A DNA stretch of 64,000 nt from Actinoplanes sp. M2I2 (GTDB lineage Bacteria > Actinomycetota > Actinomycetes > Mycobacteriales > Micromonosporaceae). This document shows positions 44,074 through 56,914 of the stretch, one piece after another. The stretch's first letter is position 1; every line of letters starts with the position of its first letter. The notes under the pieces were generated by a model. The model ran no database searches, was not told where the DNA came from, and saw only the letters and a list, made by a program, of their open reading frames with translations. The stretch is from assembly GCF_023544445.1 (NCBI RefSeq), contig NZ_JALPVJ010000004.1, forward strand, positions 62,001-126,000, read 5' to 3'. A program made the position numbers and the translations under genes.

Positions 44074-45177
44074 CTACGGGGCGAAGCCCGCTCGTTCGGC
44101 CGCGATCTCGGACCGGACAAGTTCCAGTAGCCGGCCGAGCCAATTGCGGCCCTTCGTGCCACCGCTCCAGTACGCCGAGCTGATGTTGTACTCGATGCGG
44201 GCATCGCCGGTCGCCACGAGGACGTCCGCGAGTTCCGGGTGCTGACTGAACTTGGCATGCAGAACTGCGCGCATAGCGGCCAGGCGAAGGTGAGGCCAAT
44301 CCGGCCGGAGCGGCGCCTGGCCGACAGCACGCTCGACGGCAAGGGCAGTCGCGGCGCGGTGGATCGCTGCACGGGTGCTCTCGTCGGTGGCGGCCAGAGC
44401 CCAGTAGGCGTGCACCGCGCTGGCGTAGGTGTCACCGCCGATGGAGATCGTGGTCGGGTACTCGTTGCGCAGGCACTCGATCCCTGGCTCTGTTCGCCAC
44501 GTGCCGGGAATCGATGCCAGCTTGACCGTGGGATCCTGTGCCTGCTCCGGGCCGTCAGCGGGCCGGGATTCGCGCCACTCCTCGACCGACCTCCGACGTT
44601 CCTCGAAATACTCGTGGGCGTGAGTGTGCATCCCTTCGGTTACGAGCTCGTCGTGAGTCGTGTGTTCCCCGATCGGTGTGCACAGCACTCGCAGGGGCTG
44701 GTCTTTCGCGTCCATGTCGCCGAGCGCATAGAGCCGTACGTGTTCGGGAACGGCCAAGTAGGCCGCGCGAAGTAGCTGCCGGTCGGCTTCCGTCCGTGTC
44801 TCGAGGTATCGGTTCAAGGCCTGTAGGCAGCGGCCGGTCGAATCGGGCCGGCCGTTGAGCTGATCGATCCCGTCGGCAACCTCTCCGAGGAGTTCGTCGG
44901 CTGTGACCCAGATCTGCGGCTCGTCGAAGCGCCAGTTCGCGAGGTCGTGAGCCGAGACTTCCACGCCAGGTTCGAGGTGTGTGGCGACCCATCCCGATTC
45001 CAGCTTCTGCCGTAGGCCGTCGAGATCGACCCAGTCCCAGCAGTTGATCGCTCCGTCAGCGAAGATCAGCAGATCGGTCAGGAAGTAGGTCGGACCGTTG
45101 CGGATGAAAATCGGCCGCCAGGTGCCCTCGATCTGTTCACCATCGACAACCCGATACGTCCTCTTGTTGGATGCCAC
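44074..45177 (-). CDS. NADAR-domain (YbiA-like) protein with extra N-terminal domain
   Basis: The C-terminal ~120 residues (240-358) match the NADAR/RibX/YbiA fold: LRPDWPHLRLAAMRAVLHAKF, VATGDARIEYN, and SSAYWSGGTKGRNWLGRLLE. NADAR domains act on ADP-ribose-type or N-glycosidic bonds, and some reverse DarT-type guanine ADP-ribosylation in toxin-antitoxin systems. The Glu that precedes His in many members is Val255 here (SAVHAYWAL). The N-terminal ~70 residues (GTWRPIFIRN, LLIFADGAINCWDWVDLDGL) form a separate conserved-looking domain of unknown role. Codons are less GC-biased than neighbours, suggesting transfer. The GTG at 45177 has TACACT 6 nt upstream. It lies 100 bp beyond the tRNA terminator. 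Confidence 0.75.
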   Translation of the reverse strand: MASNKRTYRVVDGEQIEGTWRPIFIRNGPTYFLTDLLIFADGAINCWDWVDLDGLRQKLESGWVATHLEPGVEVSAHDLANWRFDEPQIWVTADELLGEVADGIDQLNGRPDSTGRCLQALNRYLETRTEADRQLLRAAYLAVPEHVRLYALGDMDAKDQPLRVLCTPIGEHTTHDELVTEGMHTHAHEYFEERRRSVEEWRESRPADGPEQAQDPTVKLASIPGTWRTEPGIECLRNEYPTTISIGGDTYASAVHAYWALAATDESTRAAIHRAATALAVERAVGQAPLRPDWPHLRLAAMRAVLHAKFSQHPELADVLVATGDARIEYNISSAYWSGGTKGRNWLGRLLELVRSEIAAERAGFAP

Positions 45178-45183
45178 CGGCGC

Positions 45184-45189
45184 AGTGTA
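45184..45189 (-). promoter_or_regulatory. Candidate -10 box (TACACT), leaderless start of the NADAR gene
   Basis: TACACT on the minus strand ends 6 nt before the GTG at 45177. Confidence 0.5.
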
Positions 45190-45318
45190 GGTCGCTCCTG
45201 GAGCACTGAACCCGGGCAGACCGCAGTCAACGGGCCAGCCCCTTCTCCGATGGCCCGAGTGTGGCGGCCGGCCCGCTGTGGCGCCATGACGCCTTACCCA
45301 CGGATCGTGCCATCCGGG

Positions 45319-45642
45319 TCAGGGGTCGGCCGTCTCGGCCAGCACCCATTCCAGGTACGCCGGGTTGCCGGCCGAGACCGGCAGGGCCAGGACGCACGGT
45401 ACGTCGTACGGGTGCTCGGCGTTGGCCCGCTCGACGATGCGATCGACCAGGGCGGCCCGGGTGTGCAGGGCGACCCGCGCCTCGCTGTCGTCGTGGACCT
45501 CGCCGGCCCAGCGGTAGATCGAACGGATCGCGGTGGTCTGGTGACCGCAGGCGGCCAGGCGGTCGTCGACCAGGCGGCGGGTGAACGCGGCCAGCCAGTC
45601 GGCATCGGCGGCGGTGACGACCACCTCGACGACGCCGGTCAC
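45319..45642 (-). CDS. cutA: CutA1-family divalent cation tolerance protein
   Basis: This 107-residue trimeric ferredoxin-like protein has AACGHQTTAIRSIYRWAGEV (the CutA core around the RSIYRW segment) and EHPYDVPCVLALPV. The family is linked to copper tolerance in E. coli but its molecular activity remains unclear. The GTG at 45642 overlaps the asd stop as GTGA, so it is translated with lysC-asd. The longer upstream frame reads through asd and is not used. Confidence 0.9.
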   Translation of the reverse strand: MTGVVEVVVTAADADWLAAFTRRLVDDRLAACGHQTTAIRSIYRWAGEVHDDSEARVALHTRAALVDRIVERANAEHPYDVPCVLALPVSAGNPAYLEWVLAETADP

Positions 45643-46694
45643 CGGGTGAGTTCTTTGGCGATCAGCTCGGCGATCTGCACCGTGTTGAGCGCGGCGCCCT
45701 TGCGCATGTTGTCGCCGGTCACGAACAGGTCGAGCGCGCGGGGGTCGTCCATCGCCCGGCGGATGCGGCCGACCCAAAACGGGTCGGTGCCGACCGCGTC
45801 GATCGGCATCGGGAACTCGCCGGCCTCGGGGTCGTCGACCAGGATCACGCCGGGCGCGTTGCGCAGCTCCTGCCGGGCGCCCTCGGCGGTGACCTCGGAG
45901 CCGAAGACGGCGTGGACGGCGATCGAGTGGGCGGTGACCACCGGGACCCGGACGCAGGTGGCCGAGACCTTGAGCGCCGGGAGGGCCAGGATCTTGCGGG
46001 ACTCGTTGCGCAGCTTGAGCTCCTCGGACGACCAGCCGAGCGGTTCCAGCGCGCCCGACCAGGGCACCACGTTGAGCGCGAGCGGCGCCGGGAAGGGGCC
46101 GAGATCGTCGCCGACGGCCTGGCGCACGTTGCCCGGCCGGGAGCCCAGGAGCCGGTCGCCGGCCACCTTGCTGAGCTGGTCGTGCAGGGTGTCGACGCCG
46201 ATCTGCCCGGCCCCCGAGGCGGCCTGGTACGACGCCAGCACGAGCTCGCGCAGGCCGTACTCACGGTGCAGCGGCGCGATCGCCATGATCATGGCCATCA
46301 CCGTGCAGTTGGCGTTGGCGATGATGCCGCGCGGACGGTAGCTCAGCGCCTCGGGGTTGACCTCGGGCACCACGAGCGGCACGTCCTGGTCCATGCGGAA
46401 CGCGGCCGAGTTGTCGACCACGGTGACGCCGCGGGCGGCGATGATCGGCGCCCACTGCAGCGAGACCTCGTCGGGCACGTCGAACATCGCGACGTCGACG
46501 CCGTCGAACGCCTCGGGGGTCAGCTCGGCCACCGTGAGCTGGTCGCCCCGGCAGCTCAGCTGCTTGCCGACCGACCGCGAGGACGCGATCAGCCGGATCT
46601 CGCCCCAGACGTTGCGCCGCGAGGACAGCAGCTCGAGCATGACCGTGCCGACGGAGCCGGTGGCCCCGACGACGGCGAGCGTGGGCTGCGCCAT
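45639..46694 (-). CDS. asd: Aspartate-semialdehyde dehydrogenase
   Basis: Asd reduces aspartyl phosphate to aspartate semialdehyde, the branch point to lysine/DAP, threonine and methionine. The 351-residue product has the NADP loop VVGATGSVGTVMLELL, VDNSAAFRM, the catalytic Cys in NANCTVM, the Gln in SYQAASGAG and the His-containing VTAHSIAVHA. It follows lysC by 8 bp and is coupled to cutA. The gene supplies DAP for the peptidoglycan enzymes also encoded in this window. Confidence 0.96.
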   Translation of the reverse strand: MAQPTLAVVGATGSVGTVMLELLSSRRNVWGEIRLIASSRSVGKQLSCRGDQLTVAELTPEAFDGVDVAMFDVPDEVSLQWAPIIAARGVTVVDNSAAFRMDQDVPLVVPEVNPEALSYRPRGIIANANCTVMAMIMAIAPLHREYGLRELVLASYQAASGAGQIGVDTLHDQLSKVAGDRLLGSRPGNVRQAVGDDLGPFPAPLALNVVPWSGALEPLGWSSEELKLRNESRKILALPALKVSATCVRVPVVTAHSIAVHAVFGSEVTAEGARQELRNAPGVILVDDPEAGEFPMPIDAVGTDPFWVGRIRRAMDDPRALDLFVTGDNMRKGAALNTVQIAELIAKELTR

Positions 46695-46702
46695 GAGTGG
46701 GC

Positions 46703-50909
<4,207 letters not shown>

Positions 50910-50916
50910 GTTTTCA

Positions 50917-50954
50917 CCCGCGTGCCGCCTCCCGTACGAGCGGCGGCACGCGGG
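50917..50954 (+). terminator. Hairpin after leuA
   Basis: CCCGCGTGCCGCC (50917-50929) pairs perfectly with GGCGGCACGCGGG (50942-50954) around a 12-base loop. There is no T-run after it, a form common in actinobacteria. Confidence 0.7.
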
Positions 50955-51002
50955 ATGATCCACTCACGGGGCACGACTCGGGCAGAACGGGCGTAGCCCT
51001 CC

Positions 51003-51008
51003 TACTCT
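51003..51008 (+). promoter_or_regulatory. Candidate -10 box (TACTCT), leaderless start of the HNH lipoprotein gene
   Basis: TACTCT ends 6 nt before the GTG at 51015. Confidence 0.5.
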
Positions 51009-51014
51009 GGGCAT

Positions 51015-51650
51015 GTGCCCCCTCGTATCCCGCTGGTCCTCGCCGCCGCCCTGCTCGCCCTGACCGGGTGTGAGGGCGTCTCCCTGGAGCCCACCGAGCC
51101 GCCCTCCACGCGTTCCACTCAGGACGTCACCACCACGCAGAAGCAACTGGACGCCCTGACCGTCGCCAAGGCCGGCTCGATGGCGAAGTACAGCCGCGAC
51201 CGGTTCCCGCACTGGCGTACGACCGGGGAGAACTGCGACGTCCGCGACTCCGTGCTCAAGCGCGACGGCAAGAACGTCAAGTACTCCGGCTGCAACGTCG
51301 TCGCCGGCAGCTGGACCAGCCTCTACGACGGTCAGGTGCTCAACTCGCCGACCAAGGTCGACATCGACCACATGGTGCCGCTGGCCAACGCGTGGCGTTC
51401 GGGCGCCGCGAAATGGACCGACGCCAAGCGCGGGGACTTCGCCAACGATCTCGACGACCCGCAGCTGATCGCCGTGTCGGCCTCCTCCAACCGATCGAAG
51501 GGCGACCAGGACCCGTCCACCTGGAAACCCACGGAAACCGGCAGCTGGTGCGACTATGCGAAAGACTGGGTCGCGGTGAAGACCAAGTGGAAGCTGACGG
51601 TCACCACCAAGGAGAAGACCGCGCTCGAGGACATGTTGGAGAAGTGCTGA
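51015..51650 (+). CDS. Secreted HNH nuclease-like lipoprotein (DUF1524 / GmrSD C-terminal type)
   Basis: The 211-residue product has a lipoprotein signal (LAAALLALTGCEG, lipid Cys near 19) and a C-terminal HNH-type domain: VDIDHMVPLANAWRSGAAKW with the catalytic His, then DDPQLIAVSASSNRSKGD. The DIDHxVPL motif is that of DUF1524 secreted nucleases found widely in actinomycetes. Cys pairs (NCDVRD, SGCNVV, WCDYAK, EKC) suit an extracellular fold. It may degrade extracellular DNA for nutrition or competition. The stop overlaps the next ATG (TGATG), so the following gene is coupled. Confidence 0.88.
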   Translation: MPPRIPLVLAAALLALTGCEGVSLEPTEPPSTRSTQDVTTTQKQLDALTVAKAGSMAKYSRDRFPHWRTTGENCDVRDSVLKRDGKNVKYSGCNVVAGSWTSLYDGQVLNSPTKVDIDHMVPLANAWRSGAAKWTDAKRGDFANDLDDPQLIAVSASSNRSKGDQDPSTWKPTETGSWCDYAKDWVAVKTKWKLTVTTKEKTALEDMLEKC

Positions 51651-52099
51651 TGACCACCTCCCCCGCCGAGCCCGTGCCCGCAGCCGCCACCGAGCCTGCG
51701 GACACCGAGCCCGCCACCACCCCGCCCGCCGCCGAACCGCCTGCCGAATCTGCCGCAGCTCAGGCCGCTGCGGTCGAGTCCGCCGCAGCCGAGTCCGGCG
51801 CCGCTCCGGCCGAGTCCGCCGCCGAGTCCCCGGCGAGCCCCACGGAGGCGCCCGCACCGCCCGCCACCGACATCGTGGCCGGTCCCGGTGGCGTCATGAC
51901 CGACGAGGTCGGCGTGGTGACCGGCGACCTGACGCTGCGCACCGAGGTCGACGGTTACGACGTCGCCGTCCGGGTGCAGTACAAGGACGCCGACGAGTGG
52001 TACACGGTGACCGGCGCCAAGGCTCCGCTGCACGACCCCAAGGACGCCGGCGCGATCCACGCCGTCGTCGTGGGCCTCCTGAACCGTCCGGAAGGCTGA
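51650..52099 (+). CDS. Ala/Pro-rich protein of unknown function, coupled to the HNH gene
   Basis: The 149-residue product has a disordered Ala/Pro/Glu/Ser region (residues 1-75) and a compact ~70-residue C-terminal domain (VAGPGGVMTDEVGVVTGDLT, DGYDVAVRVQYKDADEWYTV, HAVVVGLLNRPEG). No signal peptide is visible, so the protein should stay in the cytosol. The domain is not recognised. The ATG overlaps the nuclease stop by one base. A partner or protective role toward the nuclease is possible but rests on position only. A hairpin terminator follows. Confidence 0.72.
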   Translation: MTTSPAEPVPAAATEPADTEPATTPPAAEPPAESAAAQAAAVESAAAESGAAPAESAAESPASPTEAPAPPATDIVAGPGGVMTDEVGVVTGDLTLRTEVDGYDVAVRVQYKDADEWYTVTGAKAPLHDPKDAGAIHAVVVGLLNRPEG

Positions 52100-52105
52100 T
52101 CCGCG

Positions 52106-52144
52106 AGGACGGTACGGGGCAGCGGAACGCCCCCGTACCGTCCT
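52106..52144 (+). terminator. Hairpin terminator after the HNH pair
   Basis: A 14-bp perfect stem AGGACGGTACGGGG (52106-52119 with 52131-52144) and an 11-base loop, without a T-run. Confidence 0.7.
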
Positions 52145-52183
52145 AAACTCCTGAGGCTTCGTGTCCTTAGGGGAGGAACGACC

Positions 52184-53587
52184 GTGAATTTCCGTCAGCG
52201 CTCAGTCCGGGTCGCCACGGTCGCGATCGGCGGTGCCGCCGTCGCGGGCACCGCCTGGATCGCCCTGCCGGCCGAGGCCGCGACCACCGGGATCGTGTCC
52301 GTCGTCGAGACGAATGTCGTCACCTACACGGCCAACCCGGGCCGGGTCAACAACGTCGTCCTCACCCAGTCGGGCAACACGATCACGGTCGACGACACCA
52401 CCGCCGTCAAGGCCGGAGCGGGCTGCGCCGCGGTCAGCGGCGACGTCACCAAGATCCGCTGTACGCCCAAGGTCCCCGTCAACTGGATCCGGGTCGACCT
52501 CGGTGACGGCAACGACAGCGTGGTCAACCAGTCCAACCAGGGCATGACCGCACGCACCCGGGCCGGCAACGACAAGATCACCGGCGGGGCGAAGAAGGAC
52601 GACGTCTACGCCGGCGACGGCAACGACATCGTGTCGGGCCTCGGCGGCAACGACCACCTGCGGGGCGATGCCGGCACCGACACCGTGACCGGTGGCGACG
52701 GCAACGACGCCCTCTCCGGCAGCACCGGCAACGACACGCTGGACGGCGGGACCGGCAACGACGGCGTCCTCTACGGCGGCCCGGGCGACGACATCGTCCG
52801 CGGCGGCGACGGCAACGACGTCCTCAAGGGCGACGACGGCACCGACACCGTGGACGGCGGCGCCGGGGACGACCGGCTGAACGGCGGCGGCGGCAACGAC
52901 AAGCTGCTGGGCGGGGCCGGCGACCTGGACATCATCTACGGCGACGCCGGCAACGACCGGCTCGAGGGCTTCACGGGCCAGGACAACATCTACGGCGGCA
53001 CCGGGAACGACCAGCTCGTCGGCGGCCCCGGCACCGACCACCTCAAGGGTGACGCCGGCAACGACATCGAGAACGGCGGCGACGGCCTCGACTTCTTCGA
53101 TCAGGGCCTCGACCCCGTCGGCGCCGACTCCGACACCTTCATCGGCGGCGCCGACGAGGACGTGGTGGTCTATTGGAACCGCGGCAAGGCCCTCACCGCC
53201 GACGCCGACGGCGTCAAGGGCGACGACGGCGCGGCCGGCGAGAAGGACACCATCGAGGCGTCGATCTCCGACATCTGGGGCGGCGACGGCAACGACCGGC
53301 TGACCGGCACGGCCGCCGGAGACGAGACCCTGACCGGCGGCGCGGGCAACGACACGATCCGGGCCGGTGCGGGCGACGACGCCGTCTGGGGTGACGGGGG
53401 CACGGACAACCTGGACGCCGGGGCCGGATACGACTTCTGCGCCGACGCGATCGAGTCCGGCGAGACCGTCGTCAACTGCGAGTACGGCTCGGGCGCGCCG
53501 GCGGTGCAGGCGGCGCGGGCAGCCCGGGCCGAGCAGCTCGACCGGCTCGAGCGGCTCCGCCGCCTGGTCACCGAGGTGCAGCGGTGA
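52184..53587 (+). CDS. Secreted RTX-like calcium-binding repeat protein
   Basis: The 467-residue product has a signal peptide (VATVAIGGAAVAGTAWIALPAEA) and a ~75-residue N-terminal domain. About twenty RTX-type nonapeptides of the form GGxGxDxhx follow (for example GGDGNDALSGSTGNDTLDGG), forming a Ca-binding parallel beta-roll between residues ~105 and 420. The C-terminal helix (LDRLERLRRLVTEV) is amphipathic. There is no enzymatic domain, so it is a structural or adhesive surface protein. RTX transport genes are absent; the Sec signal is sufficient. The GTG at 52184 follows GGGGAGGAACGACC. A long hairpin terminator follows. Confidence 0.87.
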   Translation: MNFRQRSVRVATVAIGGAAVAGTAWIALPAEAATTGIVSVVETNVVTYTANPGRVNNVVLTQSGNTITVDDTTAVKAGAGCAAVSGDVTKIRCTPKVPVNWIRVDLGDGNDSVVNQSNQGMTARTRAGNDKITGGAKKDDVYAGDGNDIVSGLGGNDHLRGDAGTDTVTGGDGNDALSGSTGNDTLDGGTGNDGVLYGGPGDDIVRGGDGNDVLKGDDGTDTVDGGAGDDRLNGGGGNDKLLGGAGDLDIIYGDAGNDRLEGFTGQDNIYGGTGNDQLVGGPGTDHLKGDAGNDIENGGDGLDFFDQGLDPVGADSDTFIGGADEDVVVYWNRGKALTADADGVKGDDGAAGEKDTIEASISDIWGGDGNDRLTGTAAGDETLTGGAGNDTIRAGAGDDAVWGDGGTDNLDAGAGYDFCADAIESGETVVNCEYGSGAPAVQAARAARAEQLDRLERLRRLVTEVQR

Positions 53588-53645
53588 TGTCGGGCGCAGA
53601 CGCCCGGCGGGCCGGCGAATCCGGGCGTCGCTGACCCCAAGCAAC

Positions 53646-53679
53646 AACGGCCGTTCCTCCTCCCGGAGGAACGGCCGTT
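53646..53679. terminator. Bidirectional terminator between RTX-like gene and peptide transporter
   Basis: A perfect 15-bp stem AACGGCCGTTCCTCC (53646-53660 with 53665-53679), a 4-base loop TCCC. It serves both converging transcripts. Confidence 0.85.
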
Positions 53680-53691
53680 CGCGTACGGGGA

Positions 53692-54729
53692 TCAGGCCGG
53701 CGTCGCGGCCGGGCGACGACCGGCCACCACCTCGTCGTCGACGACCGGGAAGTGGCACGCGGTGAGGTGCGACTGCGGGTCGTCGAGCCGGGTGACCAGC
53801 GGCGGCTCCTCCGTGGCGCAGATGTCCTGCGCCTTCCAGCAGCGGGTGCGGAACCGGCAGCCGGACGGCGGGTTGATCGGGCTCGGCACGTCGCCGGTGA
53901 GCAGCACGCGGTCACGCTGCGCGCGGTCACGCCGGGCCGGGTCGGGCACCGGCACGGCCGACATCAGGGCGACCGTGTACGGGTGACGCGGGTTCTTGTA
54001 GAGGTCGTTGCGCTCGGCGATCTCCACGATCTTGCCGAGGTACATCACCGCGACCCGGTCGGAGATGTGCCGCACCACCGAGAGGTCGTGGGCGATGAAC
54101 AGGTAGGTCAGGTCGAACTCGCGCTGCAGATCGTCGAGCAGGTTGACGACCTGGGCCTGGATCGACACGTCGAGCGCGGACACCGGCTCGTCGGCGACGA
54201 TCAGCTTGGGCCGCAGGGCGAGCGCCCGCGCGATGCCGATGCGCTGCCGCTGACCGCCCGAGAACTCGTGCGGGTAGCGGTTGACGTGCTCCGGGTTCAG
54301 GCCGACCAGCTCGAGCAGCTCCTGCACGGCCTTCTTGAGGCCCTGCGGGGTGGGGATGCCCTGGATCTGCAGCGGCGCCGCGATGATCGAGCCGACCGTG
54401 TGCCGCGGGTTCAGCGACGAGTACGGGTCCTGGAAGATCATCTGGACGTCGCGCCGGAGCGGGCGCAGCTGGGAGACCGACTTGTGGGAGATGTCCTCGC
54501 CCTCGAAGACGATCTTGCCACCGGTCGGTTCGAGGATCCGGGTGAAGAGCCGGCCGGCGGTCGACTTGCCGCAGCCGGACTCGCCGACCAGACCCAGGGT
54601 CTCGCCGGCCCGCACCTCGAGGTCGATGCCGTCGACCGCGCGCACGGCCCCGACCTGACGCTTGAGCAGGCCCTTGGTGATCGGGAAGTGCTTCTCCAGC
54701 CCCGACACCTCGAGCAGGTTCTCGCTCAT
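53692..54729 (-). CDS. Oligopeptide/dipeptide ABC transporter ATPase (OppF/DppF type)
   Basis: One of two ATPases that energise peptide import. The 345-residue product has Walker [14 protein letters not shown]-loop [11 protein letters not shown], signature [16 protein letters not shown], Walker [13 protein letters not shown] and the H-loop AHDLSVV. The C-terminal oligopeptide/dipeptide domain has Cys motifs ([16 protein letters not shown]) characteristic of the Opp/Dpp ATPases, some of which bind an Fe-S cluster. It is the last gene of the operon, 15 bp after the DppD-type gene. Confidence 0.94.
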   Translation of the reverse strand: MSENLLEVSGLEKHFPITKGLLKRQVGAVRAVDGIDLEVRAGETLGLVGESGCGKSTAGRLFTRILEPTGGKIVFEGEDISHKSVSQLRPLRRDVQMIFQDPYSSLNPRHTVGSIIAAPLQIQGIPTPQGLKKAVQELLELVGLNPEHVNRYPHEFSGGQRQRIGIARALALRPKLIVADEPVSALDVSIQAQVVNLLDDLQREFDLTYLFIAHDLSVVRHISDRVAVMYLGKIVEIAERNDLYKNPRHPYTVALMSAVPVPDPARRDRAQRDRVLLTGDVPSPINPPSGCRFRTRCWKAQDICATEEPPLVTRLDDPQSHLTACHFPVVDDEVVAGRRPAATPA

Positions 54730-54744
54730 CTCAATTAACTCCGC

Positions 54745-55785
54745 TCAGAGGTTCGGCAGTACTTCCTGCTGGAAGATCCGGGTGCGATCCTCCTGCGGCA
54801 GGTGGCAGGCGACCTTGTGCACGTCGCCGCGCAGCAGGGGAACCTCGGTGAAGGACCGGTTGCCGTTGCGTCCCGCGTACGGGCAGCGCGGGTGGAACGA
54901 ACACCCGGACGGCAGGTTGATCAGGCTGGGCGGCGAGCCCTTGACCGGGTTGAGCCGCTCGCGGACGTCACGGTCGAGACGCGGCATCGAACCGAGCAGA
55001 CCCCAGGTGTACGGGTGCTGCGGGTTCTGGAAGACCTCGAGCGCCGGGCCCTTCTCGATGACCTTGCCGCCGTACATGACCAGAACGTCGTCGGCCAGCT
55101 CGGCCACCACGCCCAGGTCGTGGGTGATCATGATGACCGCGGAGCCGAACTCCTCCTGCAGGTCACGGATCAGGTCGAGGATCTGCGCCTGCACGGTCAC
55201 GTCGAGAGCCGTCGTCGGCTCGTCGGCGATCAGCAGCGACGGGTCGTTGACCAGGGCCATCGCGATCATCGCGCGCTGCCGCATGCCGCCCGAGAACTGG
55301 TGGGCGTAGTCGTTGAAGCGCCGCTCCGGCTGCGGGATGCCGACCCGGGCGAGCATGTCGATCGTCCGCTCGCGGGCGACCTTCTTGTTGACGCTCGGGT
55401 GGTGCACCCGGTAGGCCTCGACGATCTGCGACCCGACCGTGAAGTACGGGTGCATCGCGCTCAGCGGGTCCTGGAAGATCATCGACATCTTGCCGCCACG
55501 GAGCAGGCGGACCTGCTCGTCGCTGGCGCCGACGAGCTCCTCGCCGTCGACCCAGATCTCGCCCGAGACCTTGGCGTTGCTCCGGGTGCGGTGCAGGCCG
55601 AGGACGGCCAGCGAGGTGACGCTCTTGCCGGAGCCGGACTCGCCGACGATGCCGAGCGTCTGACCCCGTTCCAGGCTGAACGACGAGTCGGAGACCGCCT
55701 GCACGATGCCGTCGTCGGTCTCGAAGCGGACGTTGAGGTCCTTGACCTCGAGGAAGGGGCGGGCGTTGGTGGCGCCGATGGACAC
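54745..55785 (-). CDS. Oligopeptide/dipeptide ABC transporter ATPase (OppD/DppD type)
   Basis: The 346-residue partner ATPase has Walker [26 protein letters not shown], signature [15 protein letters not shown], Walker [13 protein letters not shown] and ITHDLGVV, with the C-terminal oligopeptide domain ([13 protein letters not shown]). The GTG at 55785 follows GAGGGAGAG by a few bases and lies 11 bp after the permease stop. The frame continues upstream into the permease gene, which is only a shadow. Confidence 0.93.
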   Translation of the reverse strand: MSIGATNARPFLEVKDLNVRFETDDGIVQAVSDSSFSLERGQTLGIVGESGSGKSVTSLAVLGLHRTRSNAKVSGEIWVDGEELVGASDEQVRLLRGGKMSMIFQDPLSAMHPYFTVGSQIVEAYRVHHPSVNKKVARERTIDMLARVGIPQPERRFNDYAHQFSGGMRQRAMIAMALVNDPSLLIADEPTTALDVTVQAQILDLIRDLQEEFGSAVIMITHDLGVVAELADDVLVMYGGKVIEKGPALEVFQNPQHPYTWGLLGSMPRLDRDVRERLNPVKGSPPSLINLPSGCSFHPRCPYAGRNGNRSFTEVPLLRGDVHKVACHLPQEDRTRIFQQEVLPNL

Positions 55786-55796
55786 GTGACTCTCCC

Positions 55797-56798
55797 TCAG
55801 GCCAGCCGGACGCGCGGGTCGATGATGCCGTACACCAGGTCGACGATCAGGTTGGCGAAGACGATGAAGGCCGCGGCGATCAGCGTGACGCCGAGGATGA
55901 TCGGCAGGTCGTTGCCGCGGATGGCGGTGAGTGCCTGGTAGCCGAGGCCGCGGAGGTTGAAGACCGTCTCGGTCAGAACGGCGCCGCCGAGCAGCGCGCC
56001 GAGGTCCAGACCGAACACGGTGACGATCGGGGTGAGGCCGGAACGCAGGGCGTGCTTGCCGATGACCGTACGTTCTCGCAGGCCCTTGGCCCGCGCGGTG
56101 CGCACGTAGTCCTCGCCCAGCGTCTCCAGCATGTTGGCCCGGGTGAGCCGTGCGTAGGTCGCCGCGAACAGGAACGCCAGCGTGATCCAGGGCAGCAGCA
56201 ACTGGATGAACCACTCGCCGGGATTCTCGGTGAACGGCACGTACTGCCCCTGGGGAAGCCAGCCGAGCCAGTAGACGAAGATCGCCGAGCTGAGCAGGCC
56301 GGTGAAGTAGATGGGGAGCGAGACGCCGGCCAGCGCGCCGGTCATCACAGTCCGGTCGATGATCGTGCCTCTTCGGAGGGCCGAGATGACGCCGGTGGAG
56401 ATACCCATGATCAACCACAGGACGGCGGCCCCGAGGGCGAGCGAAAGCGTGACCGGGAGGTCGCCGAGCAGCAGCGGCGTCACTTCCTGGTCGGTCTTGA
56501 AGGAGTAGCCCAGGCAGGGCGCCGGGCAGTGGTTGACGTCGGGGCCGTTGGCATAGTCCCGGCCGACCACGAGGCCCTTGAGGAACTTGCCGTACTGGAC
56601 GATCACCGGGTCGTTGAGACCCATCTTCACCCGGATGCCCTCGACCGAGGCGGCATCGGACGTCTTACCGATGTAGAGAAGCGCCGGGTCGCTACCGGTG
56701 GCCTTAGGGACCAGGAAGAAGATGCCGAAGGTCACCGCGGTGACCACGAGCAGCGTGATGATCGCGTTGATCAGACGCCGGAGAAGATATGCCAGCAC
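55797..56798 (-). CDS. Peptide ABC transporter permease (DppB/OppB type)
   Basis: The 333-residue product has the N-terminal helix LINAIITLLVVTAVTFGIFFLV, a long extracytoplasmic loop with one Cys pair (NHCPAPCLGY), five further helices, and the EAA loop VRTARAKGLRERTVIGKHAL that docks the ATPase. The GTG at 56798 is the family start. A stable hairpin lies in the 116-bp spacer between it and the binding-protein gene. Confidence 0.93.
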   Translation of the reverse strand: MLAYLLRRLINAIITLLVVTAVTFGIFFLVPKATGSDPALLYIGKTSDAASVEGIRVKMGLNDPVIVQYGKFLKGLVVGRDYANGPDVNHCPAPCLGYSFKTDQEVTPLLLGDLPVTLSLALGAAVLWLIMGISTGVISALRRGTIIDRTVMTGALAGVSLPIYFTGLLSSAIFVYWLGWLPQGQYVPFTENPGEWFIQLLLPWITLAFLFAATYARLTRANMLETLGEDYVRTARAKGLRERTVIGKHALRSGLTPIVTVFGLDLGALLGGAVLTETVFNLRGLGYQALTAIRGNDLPIILGVTLIAAAFIVFANLIVDLVYGIIDPRVRLA

Positions 56799-56819
56799 GA
56801 CGATCGGCCTCTTGGACGA

Positions 56820-56852
56820 GCGGGCACCGGATCACGCGGATCCGGTGCCCGC
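56820..56852 (-). other. Intercistronic hairpin in the peptide transporter operon
   Basis: A perfect 14-bp stem (GCGGGCACCGGATC, 56820-56833, with 56839-56852) and a five-base loop, between the binding-protein and permease genes. There is no T-run on the minus strand, so it probably protects the upstream message or lowers downstream expression and does not end transcription fully. Confidence 0.7.
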
Positions 56853-56914
56853 CCCTCACGGGCGGCCTTCACCAACCCTTCGAAATACCTGTGGACGGTT
56901 CGGCCTTGCCCTTA

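Noticed and set aside
56820..56852. Rho-independent terminator in the peptide transporter operon
   Set aside because: The stem is perfect, but there is no T-run on the minus strand and the permease and ATPase genes downstream need the same transcript, so it was called an intercistronic hairpin.
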